Position numbers and translations under genes: made by a program. This document shows, one piece after another, positions 27,588 through 38,482 of a stretch of 64,000 nt of DNA. The notes under the pieces are model-generated. The model had not been told where the DNA came from and made no database searches. It saw nothing but the letters and a program-made list of their open reading frames with translations. Each line of letters opens with the position of its first letter. The stretch's first letter is position 1. Source of the stretch: Rubrivivax sp. (GTDB lineage Bacteria; Pseudomonadota; Gammaproteobacteria; Burkholderiales; Burkholderiaceae_C); the NCBI GenBank assembly GCA_020248945.1, contig JADCGQ010000009.1, positions 62,001 to 126,000 of the forward strand, in the 5' to 3' direction.

Positions 27588-29020
27588 ACGCCGTGCTCGC
27601 CATCGCCGCAGCCGAATGGCGCTGCTGGCAGCGTTCGCGCCTGGCCCTGGGCGGCGCTGCGTTGCTGGTGCTGCTGCTGCTGGCCACGACGCTGCTGACC
27701 ACGCTGCGCATGCAGGCCGAGCGCCACGAGCGGCTGCACCAGCAGGGCCAGGCCGAGGCCGCCTTCCTGGCGCAGCCCGACCGCCACCCGCACCGCATGG
27801 TGCACTACGGCCACTACGTCTTTCGCACGCCCGCGCCGCTGGCCGTGTTCGACCCCGGGCTGGACCCGGTGACCGGCCAGTCGCTGTTCCTCGAGGGCCA
27901 TCGCCAGAACTCGGCCATGTTCGCCGGCTCGGCGGCCAGCGCCGACCTGGGCGCTCTGAGCGTGCTCAGCCCGGCGATGGTGTACCAGCTGTTTGCGCCG
28001 CTGCTGCTCATCCTGCTTGGCCATGGCTTGCTGGTGCGCGAGCGCGAGGCCGGCACGCTGGCCACGCTGCTGGCGCAAGGCGTGTCCGGCCGGGTGCTGC
28101 TGGCCGGCAAGGCGCTGGCGATGGCCGCGGCGGTGCTGGTGCTGCTGGTGCCGCTGGCGCTGGGCGCGGCGGTGGCGCTGCGGCAGGGCGAGCGCCTCGC
28201 GGCCGTGCTGGCCTTGCTGGGCGTGTACGGGCTGTACCTGGCGCTGTGGGCGGCGCTGGCGCTGCTGGCCTCGGCGCTGTGGCGGCGCCGCTCGCTGGTG
28301 CTGGCGAGCCTGGCCTCGCTGTGGATCGGCCTGACGCTGGTGCTGCCGTCGCTGGCGGTCAGTGCCACCGCGGCCGCTGCGCCGATGGCCGGCAAGGTGG
28401 AGACCGACCTGGCCATGCTGACCGAGCTGCGCCGGCTCGGTGATGGCCACAACGCCAACGACCCCGCGTTCGCGCAGCTGCGGGCCGATCTGCTGCAGCA
28501 GCATGGCGTGCAGCGCGTCGAAGACCTGCCCGTCAACCTGCGCGGCGTGGTGTCGGCGTACAACGAGCGCAAGCTCACCGAGACGCTGAACGCGCACGCG
28601 CGGCGCCAGATGGCGGCCGAAGAGCGCCAGGCCGGGCGCTTGTCGCAGCACGGCTGGTTCACACCGGTGCTGGCGCTGGCCGACGCCTCGCGCGCCGCGG
28701 CCGGCACCGACCTGCGGCACCACCACCGCTTCCTGCAGGAGGCCGAGGCGCTGCGCTACGCCTTCGTGCAGGGCCTGAACCGCGTGCACACCGAGCAGCT
28801 GGCCTATGCCGACGACATCCGCCGCAGCAGCGACCCCGAGGCGGAGCGCCGCACGCGTGTCGACGCCGTGAACTGGCAGCTGCTCGACCGCTTCCGCTTC
28901 GAGCCCGACGCGGCTGGCGCGCGCATTGCGCAGGCCGCGCCGCACGGGCTGATGCTGCTGCTGTGGTGCGGCGCGCTCGGGCTCGCGCTGGCCTGGGCCG
29001 GCGGGCGGCTTCGGCCATGA
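27584..29020 (+). CDS. ABC-2 type permease with DUF3526 domain (first of two)
   Basis: 478 residues. One N-terminal membrane helix (LALGGAALLVLLLLATTLL) precedes a large periplasmic domain, then a cluster of helices including AMVYQLFAPLLLILLGHGLLVREREAGTLATLL, typical of ABC-2 permeases, and a C-terminal helix LMLLLWCGALGLALAWAG. The second periplasmic part carries DUF3526 features (DDIRRSSDPEAERRTRVDAVNW). GTG start overlaps the ATPase gene; the stop overlaps the next permease by 4 bases. Substrate unknown. Confidence 0.85.
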   Translation: MNAVLAIAAAEWRCWQRSRLALGGAALLVLLLLATTLLTTLRMQAERHERLHQQGQAEAAFLAQPDRHPHRMVHYGHYVFRTPAPLAVFDPGLDPVTGQSLFLEGHRQNSAMFAGSAASADLGALSVLSPAMVYQLFAPLLLILLGHGLLVREREAGTLATLLAQGVSGRVLLAGKALAMAAAVLVLLVPLALGAAVALRQGERLAAVLALLGVYGLYLALWAALALLASALWRRRSLVLASLASLWIGLTLVLPSLAVSATAAAAPMAGKVETDLAMLTELRRLGDGHNANDPAFAQLRADLLQQHGVQRVEDLPVNLRGVVSAYNERKLTETLNAHARRQMAAEERQAGRLSQHGWFTPVLALADASRAAAGTDLRHHHRFLQEAEALRYAFVQGLNRVHTEQLAYADDIRRSSDPEAERRTRVDAVNWQLLDRFRFEPDAAGARIAQAAPHGLMLLLWCGALGLALAWAGGRLRP

Positions 29021-30303
29021 GCACGCTTCGCAAGCCCGCTGGCCGCTGGGCCGTGGCGCGCCGTGAGGCCGTCTTCGTGGCCCGCGACCGCACGGTCTGG
29101 GCCTGGTGGCTCGTGGTGCTGGCTCTGGCCGTGCTGGCCGTGGGCGCCGGCCTGCGCGAGGTGCAGCAGCAGCGCGCCACGATCGCGCGGCTGGTGGCCG
29201 CCGACACCGCCGACCGCACGGCCGTGCAGCAGGGGCAGAAGGACTGGGGCGGCGCGGCGTACCACAGCTTCCACCTGACCTGGGACGCGCCGTCGGACTT
29301 CGCCTTCGCCGCGCTCGGGCGGCGCGACGACACGGCCTGGAAGCACCGCGTCCGCATGCTGGCGCTCGAGGGCCAGATCCACGAGCGCGACGCCGGCCAC
29401 CCGGTGCTGGCGCTGGTCGGGCGCTTCGACTTCGCCTTCTTCGCGGCCTTCGTGCTGCCGCTGGTGCTGATCGTGCTGCTGCACGACCTGCAGGCCAGCG
29501 AGCGCAGCGCCGGCCGGCACGATCTGCTCGTGGCCACCGCCGGCCACCCCGCGGCACTGTGGCGCTGGCGCGTGGCCTGGCGCGCCGCGGGTGTGTTCGG
29601 GGCGGCGGCGCTGCCGCTGGGCGTGGCGGGCGCGCTGGCCGGCACACCGCCGGCCACGCTGCTGCTGGCTGGCGCCGCGCTGGCGGCCTACGTCGCGGGC
29701 TGGACGGTGGTCTGCGCCGCCGTGGCCGCGTGGCGGCGGCCGGCGGAGATCGTCCTCGCGGCGCTCGTGGCGCTGTGGTTGCTGGTGGCCGTGGTCGTGC
29801 CGGCCGCCGGCCGGCTGGCCATCGACCGCGCGCTGCCGCTGCCCGCGGGCGCCGACATCGTGATGACGCAGCGCGAGGCCGTCAACGACGCCTGGGACCT
29901 GCCCAAGGCCGCCACGATGACGGCCTTCGTCGAGCGCCACCCGCAGTGGGCCGCGCACGCGCAGGTCGAGCGGCCGTTCGAGTGGAAGTGGTACTACGCC
30001 TTCCAGCAGGTGGGCGACCAGCGCGCCGAGGCGCTGTCGTCGGCCTACACCGCCGGCCGCCTGACACGCGACCGATGGGCCGGCCGCCTGGCCTGGCTGG
30101 CCCCGCCGGTGCTGCTGGAGCGCACCTTGCAATCGCTGGCGCACACCGACCTGCGCGCCGCACTGGCCTACGAGGCGCGAGTGCGCGCCTTCCACGCCGA
30201 GCTGCGCGCGTTCTACTACCCGCGGCTCTTCCGCGCCGAACCCTTCGACGGCGCTGAACTAACCGGGCTGCCCCGTTTCGACGGCATGGCCCCAGGACGC
30301 TGA
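29017..30303 (+). CDS. ABC-2 type permease with DUF3526 domain (second of two)
   Basis: 428 residues from the ATG at 29017 overlapping the previous stop (ATGA). It has the same architecture as its neighbour: an N-terminal helix (WWLVVLALAVLAVGAGL), a large periplasmic domain, a helix cluster with AAFVLPLVLIVLLHDLQASERSAG, and the DUF3526 tail with VERPFEWKWYYAFQQVGDQRAE. The two permeases are diverged paralogues and probably form a heterodimer on the ATPase encoded before them. The operon ends here; a hairpin-rich repeat follows. Confidence 0.85.
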   Translation: MSTLRKPAGRWAVARREAVFVARDRTVWAWWLVVLALAVLAVGAGLREVQQQRATIARLVAADTADRTAVQQGQKDWGGAAYHSFHLTWDAPSDFAFAALGRRDDTAWKHRVRMLALEGQIHERDAGHPVLALVGRFDFAFFAAFVLPLVLIVLLHDLQASERSAGRHDLLVATAGHPAALWRWRVAWRAAGVFGAAALPLGVAGALAGTPPATLLLAGAALAAYVAGWTVVCAAVAAWRRPAEIVLAALVALWLLVAVVVPAAGRLAIDRALPLPAGADIVMTQREAVNDAWDLPKAATMTAFVERHPQWAAHAQVERPFEWKWYYAFQQVGDQRAEALSSAYTAGRLTRDRWAGRLAWLAPPVLLERTLQSLAHTDLRAALAYEARVRAFHAELRAFYYPRLFRAEPFDGAELTGLPRFDGMAPGR

Positions 30304-30327
30304 ACCCTTGCCAAGCCACCGCCGCGG

Positions 30328-30396
30328 AACCGGCTTCGCCGGGCCGCTGGCGTGCATCCCCCTCGGGGGGCAGCGAGCGTGAGCGAGCTTGGGGGC
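30328..30396. repeat. hairpin-forming Burkholderiales-type dispersed repeat
   Basis: CCGGCTTCGCCGG is one hairpin. It is followed by CCCCCTCGGGGGG, then CAGCGAGCGTGAGCGAGC and TTGGGGGCC. Read on the minus strand this is GGCCCCCAAGCTCGCT...GCCCCCCGAGGGGG, which resembles a repeat that I remember as very frequent in Comamonadaceae-like genomes. It lies between two convergent operons, immediately after the upp stop, and may terminate both. Confidence 0.65.
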
Positions 30397-30397
30397 C

Positions 30398-31036
30398 TTA
30401 TTTCGTGCCGTAGATGCGGTCGCCGGCGTCGCCCAGGCCCGGCACGATGTAGCCGTGGTCGTTGAGTTCGCGGTCGATGGCCGCGGTGTAGATCGGCACG
30501 TCGGGGTGGTGCTTCTGCAGGTTGGCGATGCCCTCGGGCGCCGACACCAGGCTGACGAAGCGGATCGACTTCGGCCGCGTTTCCTTCAGCCGGTCGACCG
30601 CCGCCACGGCGCTGTTGCCGGTGGCCAGCATCGGGTCGAGCACGATGGCGTCGCGCTCGTGCATCTCGCCGGGCATCTTGAAGTAGTACTCCACCGCGCC
30701 CAGCGTCTTCGGGTCGCGGTACAGGCCGACGTGGCCCACGCGCGCGCCGGGCACCACCTCGAGCATGCCGTCCAGAAAGCCGGCACCCGCGCGCATGACA
30801 ACCACGAACACCGTCTTGCGGCCCTCGATCACCGGCGACTGCATTTTCTCGAGCGGCGTCTCGATCTCGATCAGCGTGGTGGCCATGTTGCGGGTCACCT
30901 CGTAGGCCATCAGCATGCTGATCTCGTGCAGCAGGCGGCGGAAACTGCTGGTCGACAAGTCCTTGCGGCGCATCAGCGTCAGCTTGTGCTGCACCAGCGG
31001 GTGGCTGATCACGGTGACGGGGGCGGGTGTGCTCAT
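30398..31036 (-). CDS. upp: uracil phosphoribosyltransferase
   Basis: Makes UMP from uracil and PRPP. 212 residues from the ATG at 31036 ([23 protein letters not shown], the normal start). The PRPP-binding motif is [12 protein letters not shown], the uracil site is in [17 protein letters not shown] at the C terminus, and the flexible-loop region is [11 protein letters not shown]. Besides salvage, this enzyme (URC6) is the first step of the URC uracil-degradation route, and URC4 and URC1 homologues lie just upstream on the same strand, so both roles are possible. Confidence 0.96.
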   Translation of the reverse strand: MSTPAPVTVISHPLVQHKLTLMRRKDLSTSSFRRLLHEISMLMAYEVTRNMATTLIEIETPLEKMQSPVIEGRKTVFVVVMRAGAGFLDGMLEVVPGARVGHVGLYRDPKTLGAVEYYFKMPGEMHERDAIVLDPMLATGNSAVAAVDRLKETRPKSIRFVSLVSAPEGIANLQKHHPDVPIYTAAIDRELNDHGYIVPGLGDAGDRIYGTK

Positions 31037-31106
31037 CGGCGGTTTCTTCAAGGCGGGGGTGGCAGACAGGACGGGGTGTGATGACCTCGCAGGTCATCGA
31101 CGGTGA

Positions 31107-31406
<300 letters not shown>

Positions 31407-32216
31407 TCAGGGCACGAGGGTGCCGTCTTGCAGCTGCCGCAGCAGCGTGGCCGTGGCCTCGTCGGCCGGCAGCATCGTCTCGATCGCCAGCTCCGACAGC
31501 GTCACGTCGTGCGGCGCGCCGAACACCGTGACGGTGGTCAGGAAGGCCAGCCGGCCCCAGGGCGTGCGCAGGGCCAGCGGCACGGCCACGGCGTCGTCGT
31601 GCAACTCAGCGCTTGCGGCCGGCGTGCCGGGGGGCAGCGGCAGCGCCGTCAGCTCGGCATGCAGCGCGCGCAGCGCGGCGTCGCCGCTGGCGCCGGCCTG
31701 GCGCGCCAGGCGGGCCAGCACGTGCTCGCGCCAGCCGCCGAGGTTCTCGATCATCGGCGCCAGGCCCTGCGGATGCAGCGACAGGCGCAGCACGTTCACA
31801 GGCGGCTCCTGCAAGGCCGGCGCCACGGCGCCGAGCAGCAGCGCCACCGGGCGGTTGTGGGCGAGCAGGTTCCAGTGGCGGTCGACGGCCAGCGCCGGCC
31901 AGGGCTCGTGGGCGCGCAGCAGCCGCTCCAGCGCCGCACGCGCCGTGGCCAGTGCGGGGTCGGACAGCGGCCGCTCGGTGTACAGCGGCGCGTAGCCGGC
32001 GGCCTGCAGCCAGGCGTTGCGCTCGCGCAGCGGCACCGTCAGCTGTTCGGCCAGGCGCAGCACCATCGCGCGGCTGGGCTGGGCGCGGCCGGTTTCGAGC
32101 CAGCTCAGGTGGCGCGCCGAGACCTCGGCCTGCAGCGCCAGCGTCAGCTGCGACAGGCCCGCGCGCTGCCGGCCCTGGCGCAGCAGCCTGCCGAACGGGG
32201 CACGCGCGCTGTCCAC
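31407..32216 (-). CDS. XRE-family regulator with MmyB-like ligand domain
   Basis: 269 residues. The N-terminal helix-turn-helix LLRQGRQRAGLSQLTLALQAEVSARHLSWLETGRAQPSR is XRE type. The rest (LAVDRHWNLLAHNRPVALLLGAV...NVLRLSLHPQGL) is the MmyB ligand-binding domain, which in related proteins binds a small hydrophobic molecule. The gene lies 4 bases after URC4 and on the same strand, so it probably regulates the uracil-catabolism genes. Ligand unknown. Confidence 0.88.
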   Translation of the reverse strand: MDSARAPFGRLLRQGRQRAGLSQLTLALQAEVSARHLSWLETGRAQPSRAMVLRLAEQLTVPLRERNAWLQAAGYAPLYTERPLSDPALATARAALERLLRAHEPWPALAVDRHWNLLAHNRPVALLLGAVAPALQEPPVNVLRLSLHPQGLAPMIENLGGWREHVLARLARQAGASGDAALRALHAELTALPLPPGTPAASAELHDDAVAVPLALRTPWGRLAFLTTVTVFGAPHDVTLSELAIETMLPADEATATLLRQLQDGTLVP

Positions 32217-32220
32217 GCTC

Positions 32221-33658
32221 CTAGAACACCGTGCCGTCGCTGTCGATCTTCAGCGGCGGCGAGCCGTCGCCCCGGCGTTCGGCGGCCAGCACGCGGCCGG
32301 CGGCCCAGGTGCCGCTTTCCAGGATGCAGGCCAGCGGCAGCTCGGCCGCGCTGCGGCCCAGCCGCTCGCGCACCAGCACGGCGATCTCGTCGAGCAGGCA
32401 CACGGTGAGCGCGCGCCACTCGACGATGACTTCGTCCTGCGGCCGGTGCGTGCGCTCCATCAACGAAGGCGAGCGCGGCACGATCACGCCGCCGTCGATG
32501 AAGAGGCCGCCGTTGCGGTACTCGGGCAGGCCGGTGAGGGCGCTGTCGCCGTCGAGACCGGTCAGCTCGACACCGGCCCACTGCAGCGGCTCCATCAGCG
32601 AGTAGCTCAGCCACTGGCTCAGCTTGTGGAACGGCACCCAGCCGACGGTGGTGGGGTCGTGGCCGCCGCCGGCCACGCTGTCGCCGGCCCAGCGGTGCGC
32701 GCCTATGTCGCCGGCGGGCACCCCCATGATCTGCGCGCCCTTGGGCCAGATCGGCGCCAGCGTGCGCAGCACCTCGGCCAGCACCTCCTGGGCGCTGACC
32801 TGCGTGCGCGTGCCGTGCGCCGTGAGGCGGTCGAACATCAGCGCCGGCCGGGCCTCGGTCGGCACGCCGCGGGCGGCGTCGCGGCCGGCTTCGTCGGACA
32901 GCGCCGCACCCAGCCGCGACAGCAGCCCGGCGCGGCCCTCCAGGCCCACCATCGGGTTGTTCGGCCCGCTCTGGAACAGCGCGCGCAGCGCGGCGGCGTC
33001 GATGTGGCGCAGCGCGCCGGCATCGGCTCGCAGCGGCTCGCCGGCGCGCGACGAAAACGCGCCTGCCAGGAAGCCGCGGAAGCTGGCGACCGCCAGGCCT
33101 TCGCTGCGGCTGTACTGCTGCCGCGGGTCGGCCTGCGCGGGTGCGGGCGGCGGCGCGGCCTCATGCTCGGCGCTGGGGGCAGCCGAGGGCGCTGCGGCCT
33201 GGTTGAGCATCGCCAGCAGCTCGTCGGCTGCCGCACGCGGCTTGGCGGCGGCGGCGATGGCCTGGCCTTCGGTGTAGCGCCAGGCCGCGCCGGCGCCGGC
33301 GTCGAGCAGCACGCTCACCACGGTGAGGTCGAAGCGGGCGCGCGCCAGCTCCAGCCGGTCGCGGCCGGCCAGCAGCGCATCGAGCTCGGCCTTGCGGTCG
33401 ACGCCGCCGGCCTCGAAGTGGCGCCAGCGGCTGTGCGGCGGGATCGCGAGCGTCGGGTAGCGCTCGCGCGTGATCGCGGCCACGCGGTCGGCCAGCGCCG
33501 GCAGCGCGCTGCGGTCGATGCGGAAGCTGGGGCTGAGGTTGCCCTCCACGGCCTGCATCACGCTGCGGCAACGCAGCCGAATGGTTGCTGGGTCGTGCAG
33601 CAGCCGCAGCAGGTGCTGCGGGGTGGGTGGCGCGGGGGCCACGTCTTGCACGGCTTGA

Positions 33659-33669
<11 letters not shown>
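32221..33669 (-). CDS. URC4/Urg3 family protein (DUF1688), uracil catabolism
   Basis: About 482 residues from a GTG at 33669, which overlaps the end of the URC1-type gene by 11 bases; an upstream ATG at 33780 would lie deep inside that gene. The C-terminal half carries the family segments HRWAGDSVAGGGHDPTTVGWVPFHKLSQWL, SLMEPLQWAGVEL and LPEYRNGGLFIDGGVI. URC4 is required for the URC uracil-degradation pathway first defined in the yeast Lachancea kluyveri; its chemistry is not firmly established. Co-transcribed with URC1 and the XRE regulator. Confidence 0.88.
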
Positions 33670-34903
<1,234 letters not shown>

Positions 34904-35093
34904 GAGGGTGCGGACGAGGGCGTGCGAGGCCGTGCGAGGCCATATGGGGCGAAGCTGGAAGATACGCGAGAAGCACGGGCCTTCCCGTCCCAGGGCCAGG
35001 AGTGTGAGATTTTCCTTGGCAAGCCGCGACGGCCCCGGAGAATGCGCAGTGACGGCGAGCAGACCGTCGATCACCCGAGGATGGAGGGGAATC

Positions 35094-35522
35094 ATGACCA
35101 AGACGAACAGTGTGTCGAAGCCCGCGCAGGGCCTGTTGGCCGGCGCGACCGCGGTGCTGCTGGTGGCCGCCACGGCGCTGGCGCCGGCGCAGGCGCAGAC
35201 CCGTGGCGCCAGCGCCATGGTGAGCGTGAGCGTCGTCGACGGCGCGATCCGGGTCTCGACCAACGCCGCCGTGCTGGCGGCCGGCGTCACCACCATCACC
35301 TGGCAGATGGCCACAACAGGCTGGTCGTTCGCCAACGGCAGCATCGACTTCGGCGATGCGGCGCGCGCGTTCAACTGCCGCGTCTTCAACGAAGGTGCGG
35401 CCATCAGCTGCAACCGCAGCTCGAGCGCGCCGCAGGGGCAGGTGCCTTACCGCATCCGGCTGAGCAACGGCGGGGCGCTGGCCGCGCTGCCGCAGCCCTA
35501 CGTCTACATCTCGCTGGAGTAA
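35094..35522 (+). CDS. secreted hypothetical protein
   Basis: 142 residues, not recognised. The ribosome site GGAGGGG lies 6 bases before the ATG. The signal peptide is clear (LLAGATAVLLVAATALAPAQAQ, cleavage near residue 35). The mature part has about 107 residues, is rich in Ser, Ala, Val and Thr and likely beta-structured, with two cysteines (FNCRVFN and AISCNRS) that could form one disulfide. It is divergent from URC1 and convergent with the large cyclase/TPR gene, the stops being 6 bases apart. Confidence 0.75.
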   Translation: MTKTNSVSKPAQGLLAGATAVLLVAATALAPAQAQTRGASAMVSVSVVDGAIRVSTNAAVLAAGVTTITWQMATTGWSFANGSIDFGDAARAFNCRVFNEGAAISCNRSSSAPQGQVPYRIRLSNGGALAALPQPYVYISLE

Positions 35523-35528
35523 CGGCCC

Positions 35529-38471
35529 TCAGCCACCGGCCAGCCGATCTCGCAGGCGGGCGATGGCCTTGCCGAGCTCGGAATCGGGGCCAGCGGCAGC
35601 CGCCATCGCCAGTTGCTCGGCTTCGGCCAGCGCGGCTGCAGCGGCCGGGGCGGCGCCTGCCCACCACTCGACCTCGGCGCGTTGCGTGGCCAGCAGGCCG
35701 CGGCTGACGGGGTCGCCGACCGCCTGCAGCAACTCGGCCGCGGCGGCCAGTGCCGCCCGGGCATCGGCCAACTCACCGCGCCGGGCCTGCGCCACGGCGC
35801 GGTGACCGTGGAACTGGCCCTCGCTGCGCCGGTCACCGAGCTGGCGTGCCAGAGCCAGTGTGGTGTCGTAGCGCTCCACCGCCTCGGCGCTGCGGCCGGC
35901 GCCGTCGAGCACCAGGCCCAGGTTGCCCAGTGCGATGCACTCCAGCCGCCGGTGGCCCAGTTCGCGCGCCACCACCAGGCCGCGCTCCAGCACATCGGCG
36001 GCGTCGCTGACATCGCCCGAGAAGAAGCGCAGCATGCCCAGGTTCACCAGCGTCATGGCCTCGCGCGTGCGGTCGCCCAGTTCGCGCAGCACCTGCAGCG
36101 CCGCCTCGGCGTGGGCGCGCGCCGCCACGGTGTGGCCGGCGGTGGCCTCGAGGTTGCCGAGGTTGGCCAGCACCAAGCCTTCGATGCGCCGTTCGCCGCA
36201 TTGGCGAGCCAGCTGAAGCGCGGCGTCGTAGTGGGTGCGTGCATCGGCCGCGGCGCCAGCCTCGAAGGCCAGCACGCCCAGCAGGTTGAGCGCCGCGCAC
36301 TGCAGCGCCAGCTCGCCCTCGTCTTGCGCCAGCGCCAGCGCCAGTTGCAGGCCCTGGCGCGCCTCGTCGGCCTGCCCGGCGCGCGCCGCCAGCGACGCCA
36401 TGCGGATGGCCACCGTCGCCCGGCAGGCGCGGTCGCCGGCGGCCTCGGCCAGCGTGGTGGCGGCGGCAAAACGTTCGACCGCGGCCTGGCGCTGGCCGGC
36501 GGCCTCGAGCGCCATGCCCGAGACGGCGTGCGCATGCGCCGCATCGCGCCCCGCCAGCCCCGGCATCGCCAGCACCAGCGCGGCCAGGTCGACACCGGCC
36601 TTGAACGGCCCGCGCAGGTTGAGGGCGGCCCACGCGGCATCCAGCGCCCCGGCGGCCTGCGCGCAGTCGCGCCGCTGCACGGCGCGGCGGCAGGCCACCG
36701 CGAGGTTGTCGAGCTCGATGCCACGGTCGGCGATGGCTGCCGCGCTGCCCAGCGCCGAGAACCAGGCGCCGTGCCGGGTTTCGGCGGCGGTGCGCGCGGC
36801 CTCGCCGCTGCCGGTGTAGCGGCCGTCGGAGGCCAGGTGCTCGGCGGCGTAGGCCTGCACGCTGCCCAGCAGGTCGAAACGGTCCTGGCCGCGGTCGTGG
36901 GAGGGCGGGCGCACGAAGCTTTTGTCGACGAGCGCGTTCACCACGTCCAGCGTCCACGGCGGGTCGTCGAGCATGCCGAGGTCGATCACGGCCTCGGCGG
37001 CCTCGAGCGTGAAGCCACCCTCGAACACCGACAGCTGCGCCAGCGCCGCCTTCTCGGCCGTGGGCAGCAGGCCCCAGCTCCAGTCGAAGGTGGCGCGCAG
37101 CGTGGCCTGGCGGTCGAGGCGGCCGCTGCCGCTGGCCAGCAGCTTGAAGCGCTCGCTCATGCGCGCCAGCAGCGCCCGCGGCGCCAGCGTGCGCACGCGC
37201 GCCGCGGCCAGCTCGATGGCCAGCGGCAGCCCGTCGAGCAGGTGCACCAGCGTGGCGATGGCGGCGCGGTCTTCGCTGTTGGGCTGGAAGTCGCGCTTGG
37301 CGGCGGCGGCACGCTTGTGGAACAGCGCCTCGGCGTCGTCGGCCTGCAGCGGCGCCAGCGCCAGCGTCTGCTCGCCGGAGATGCCCAGCACCTCGCGCGT
37401 GGTCACCAGGAAGGCCGCCTCGGGCGCACGGTCGAGCCAGCGGCCGAGCGTCGGCTCGGCCCAGCGCGCCAGGTGCTCGAAGTTGTCGAGGATCAGCAGG
37501 CAGCGGCCGCGGCCGGCCAGCGCCTGGCCGATCTGCACCACCGGGTCTTCCTGGCCGAGCGGCAGCTCCAGGCCCAGGGCCACGGCGCTGGCCAGGCCTT
37601 CCACCGTGCGCGCCGGGGCCAGATCGCAGAACCACACGCCGCCTGGGAAGGCGCCGAGCCAGCTCCAGCCAAAGCGCGTGGCCAGCCGCGTCTTGCCGCC
37701 GCCGCCGATGCCCAGCAGCGACACCAGCCGCGCGCCTTCGTCGAAGCGCGCCGCCAGCGCCTGCAGCGACGAGCGCCGGCCGACGAAGGCGTCGCGCTCG
37801 GCCGGCAGCGTGTGGCGGATGGCGCGCGCCGGCAGCCACAGGCGCTCGTCGCGCACGTCGCGCACCACGCGCCAGACCTTGGTGGAGTCGGGCGGCGGCT
37901 CGAAGGGCGCGATGCCGTCCTGCGGGCGGCCGGCCTCGAACAGCTCCAGCGGCTCGGGCAGGCCCTTCACGGCCCAGTGGCCGTGGTTGACGACGCGAAA
38001 GGGCGTCTCGCCCAGCGCCTCGACGGCCGTCTGCGTGAGCAGCGTCTGGCCACCGAGCGCGGCGCTCATGACGCGAGCCGCCAGCGGCTTGCTGATGCCG
38101 TCCACCTCGAAGGGCTTGGCGCCCAGGGCCACGTCGTCGTCGGGTGCGGCGCGGATGGTGACCTGGCCGACGTGCAGCCCGGCGCGGGCCTTCATCGGCA
38201 CCGGCAGCGCGGCCAGCGCGCGGTGGTAGTCGACGGCGTAGCCCATCGCGTCGGTGGCCAGCGCAAAGAGCAGCAGGAAGCCGTCGGTCTTGTCGATCTC
38301 GTGGCCGCGCCACAGGCGCAGCAGGTCGCGCGCGACGCGGTCGTGCTGGGCCGAGAGCTGCGCCATGGCGGCGTCGCCGAGCTGCGCGGTCAGCGCGGAG
38401 CTGTCGACGAGGTCGGTGAGCAGCAGCGCCACGGGGGCGTCGTGCATCGAGGGCTGCAGGCTGGTGTGCAT
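35529..38471 (-). CDS. class III cyclase-like / NTPase / TPR regulatory protein
   Basis: 980 residues from the ATG at 38471. Residues about 10-190 form a class III nucleotidyl cyclase-like domain (ALLLTDLVDSSALT with the first metal Asp, KTDGFLLLF with the second). Residues about 240-560 are an AfsR/MalT-like NTPase: FVGRRSSLQALAARF, P-loop GIGGGGKT, CLLILDNFEHL, LDGLPLAIELAAARV. The C-terminal 350 residues are tandem TPR repeats (LVLANLGNLEATAGHTVAARAHAEAAL and similar). No DNA-binding domain, so it may act by protein contacts or by making a cyclic nucleotide. It follows the PhyH gene by 11 bases on the same strand. Confidence 0.85.
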   Translation of the reverse strand: MHTSLQPSMHDAPVALLLTDLVDSSALTAQLGDAAMAQLSAQHDRVARDLLRLWRGHEIDKTDGFLLLFALATDAMGYAVDYHRALAALPVPMKARAGLHVGQVTIRAAPDDDVALGAKPFEVDGISKPLAARVMSAALGGQTLLTQTAVEALGETPFRVVNHGHWAVKGLPEPLELFEAGRPQDGIAPFEPPPDSTKVWRVVRDVRDERLWLPARAIRHTLPAERDAFVGRRSSLQALAARFDEGARLVSLLGIGGGGKTRLATRFGWSWLGAFPGGVWFCDLAPARTVEGLASAVALGLELPLGQEDPVVQIGQALAGRGRCLLILDNFEHLARWAEPTLGRWLDRAPEAAFLVTTREVLGISGEQTLALAPLQADDAEALFHKRAAAAKRDFQPNSEDRAAIATLVHLLDGLPLAIELAAARVRTLAPRALLARMSERFKLLASGSGRLDRQATLRATFDWSWGLLPTAEKAALAQLSVFEGGFTLEAAEAVIDLGMLDDPPWTLDVVNALVDKSFVRPPSHDRGQDRFDLLGSVQAYAAEHLASDGRYTGSGEAARTAAETRHGAWFSALGSAAAIADRGIELDNLAVACRRAVQRRDCAQAAGALDAAWAALNLRGPFKAGVDLAALVLAMPGLAGRDAAHAHAVSGMALEAAGQRQAAVERFAAATTLAEAAGDRACRATVAIRMASLAARAGQADEARQGLQLALALAQDEGELALQCAALNLLGVLAFEAGAAADARTHYDAALQLARQCGERRIEGLVLANLGNLEATAGHTVAARAHAEAALQVLRELGDRTREAMTLVNLGMLRFFSGDVSDAADVLERGLVVARELGHRRLECIALGNLGLVLDGAGRSAEAVERYDTTLALARQLGDRRSEGQFHGHRAVAQARRGELADARAALAAAAELLQAVGDPVSRGLLATQRAEVEWWAGAAPAAAAALAEAEQLAMAAAAGPDSELGKAIARLRDRLAGG

Positions 38472-38482
38472 TGCCAGACCGC

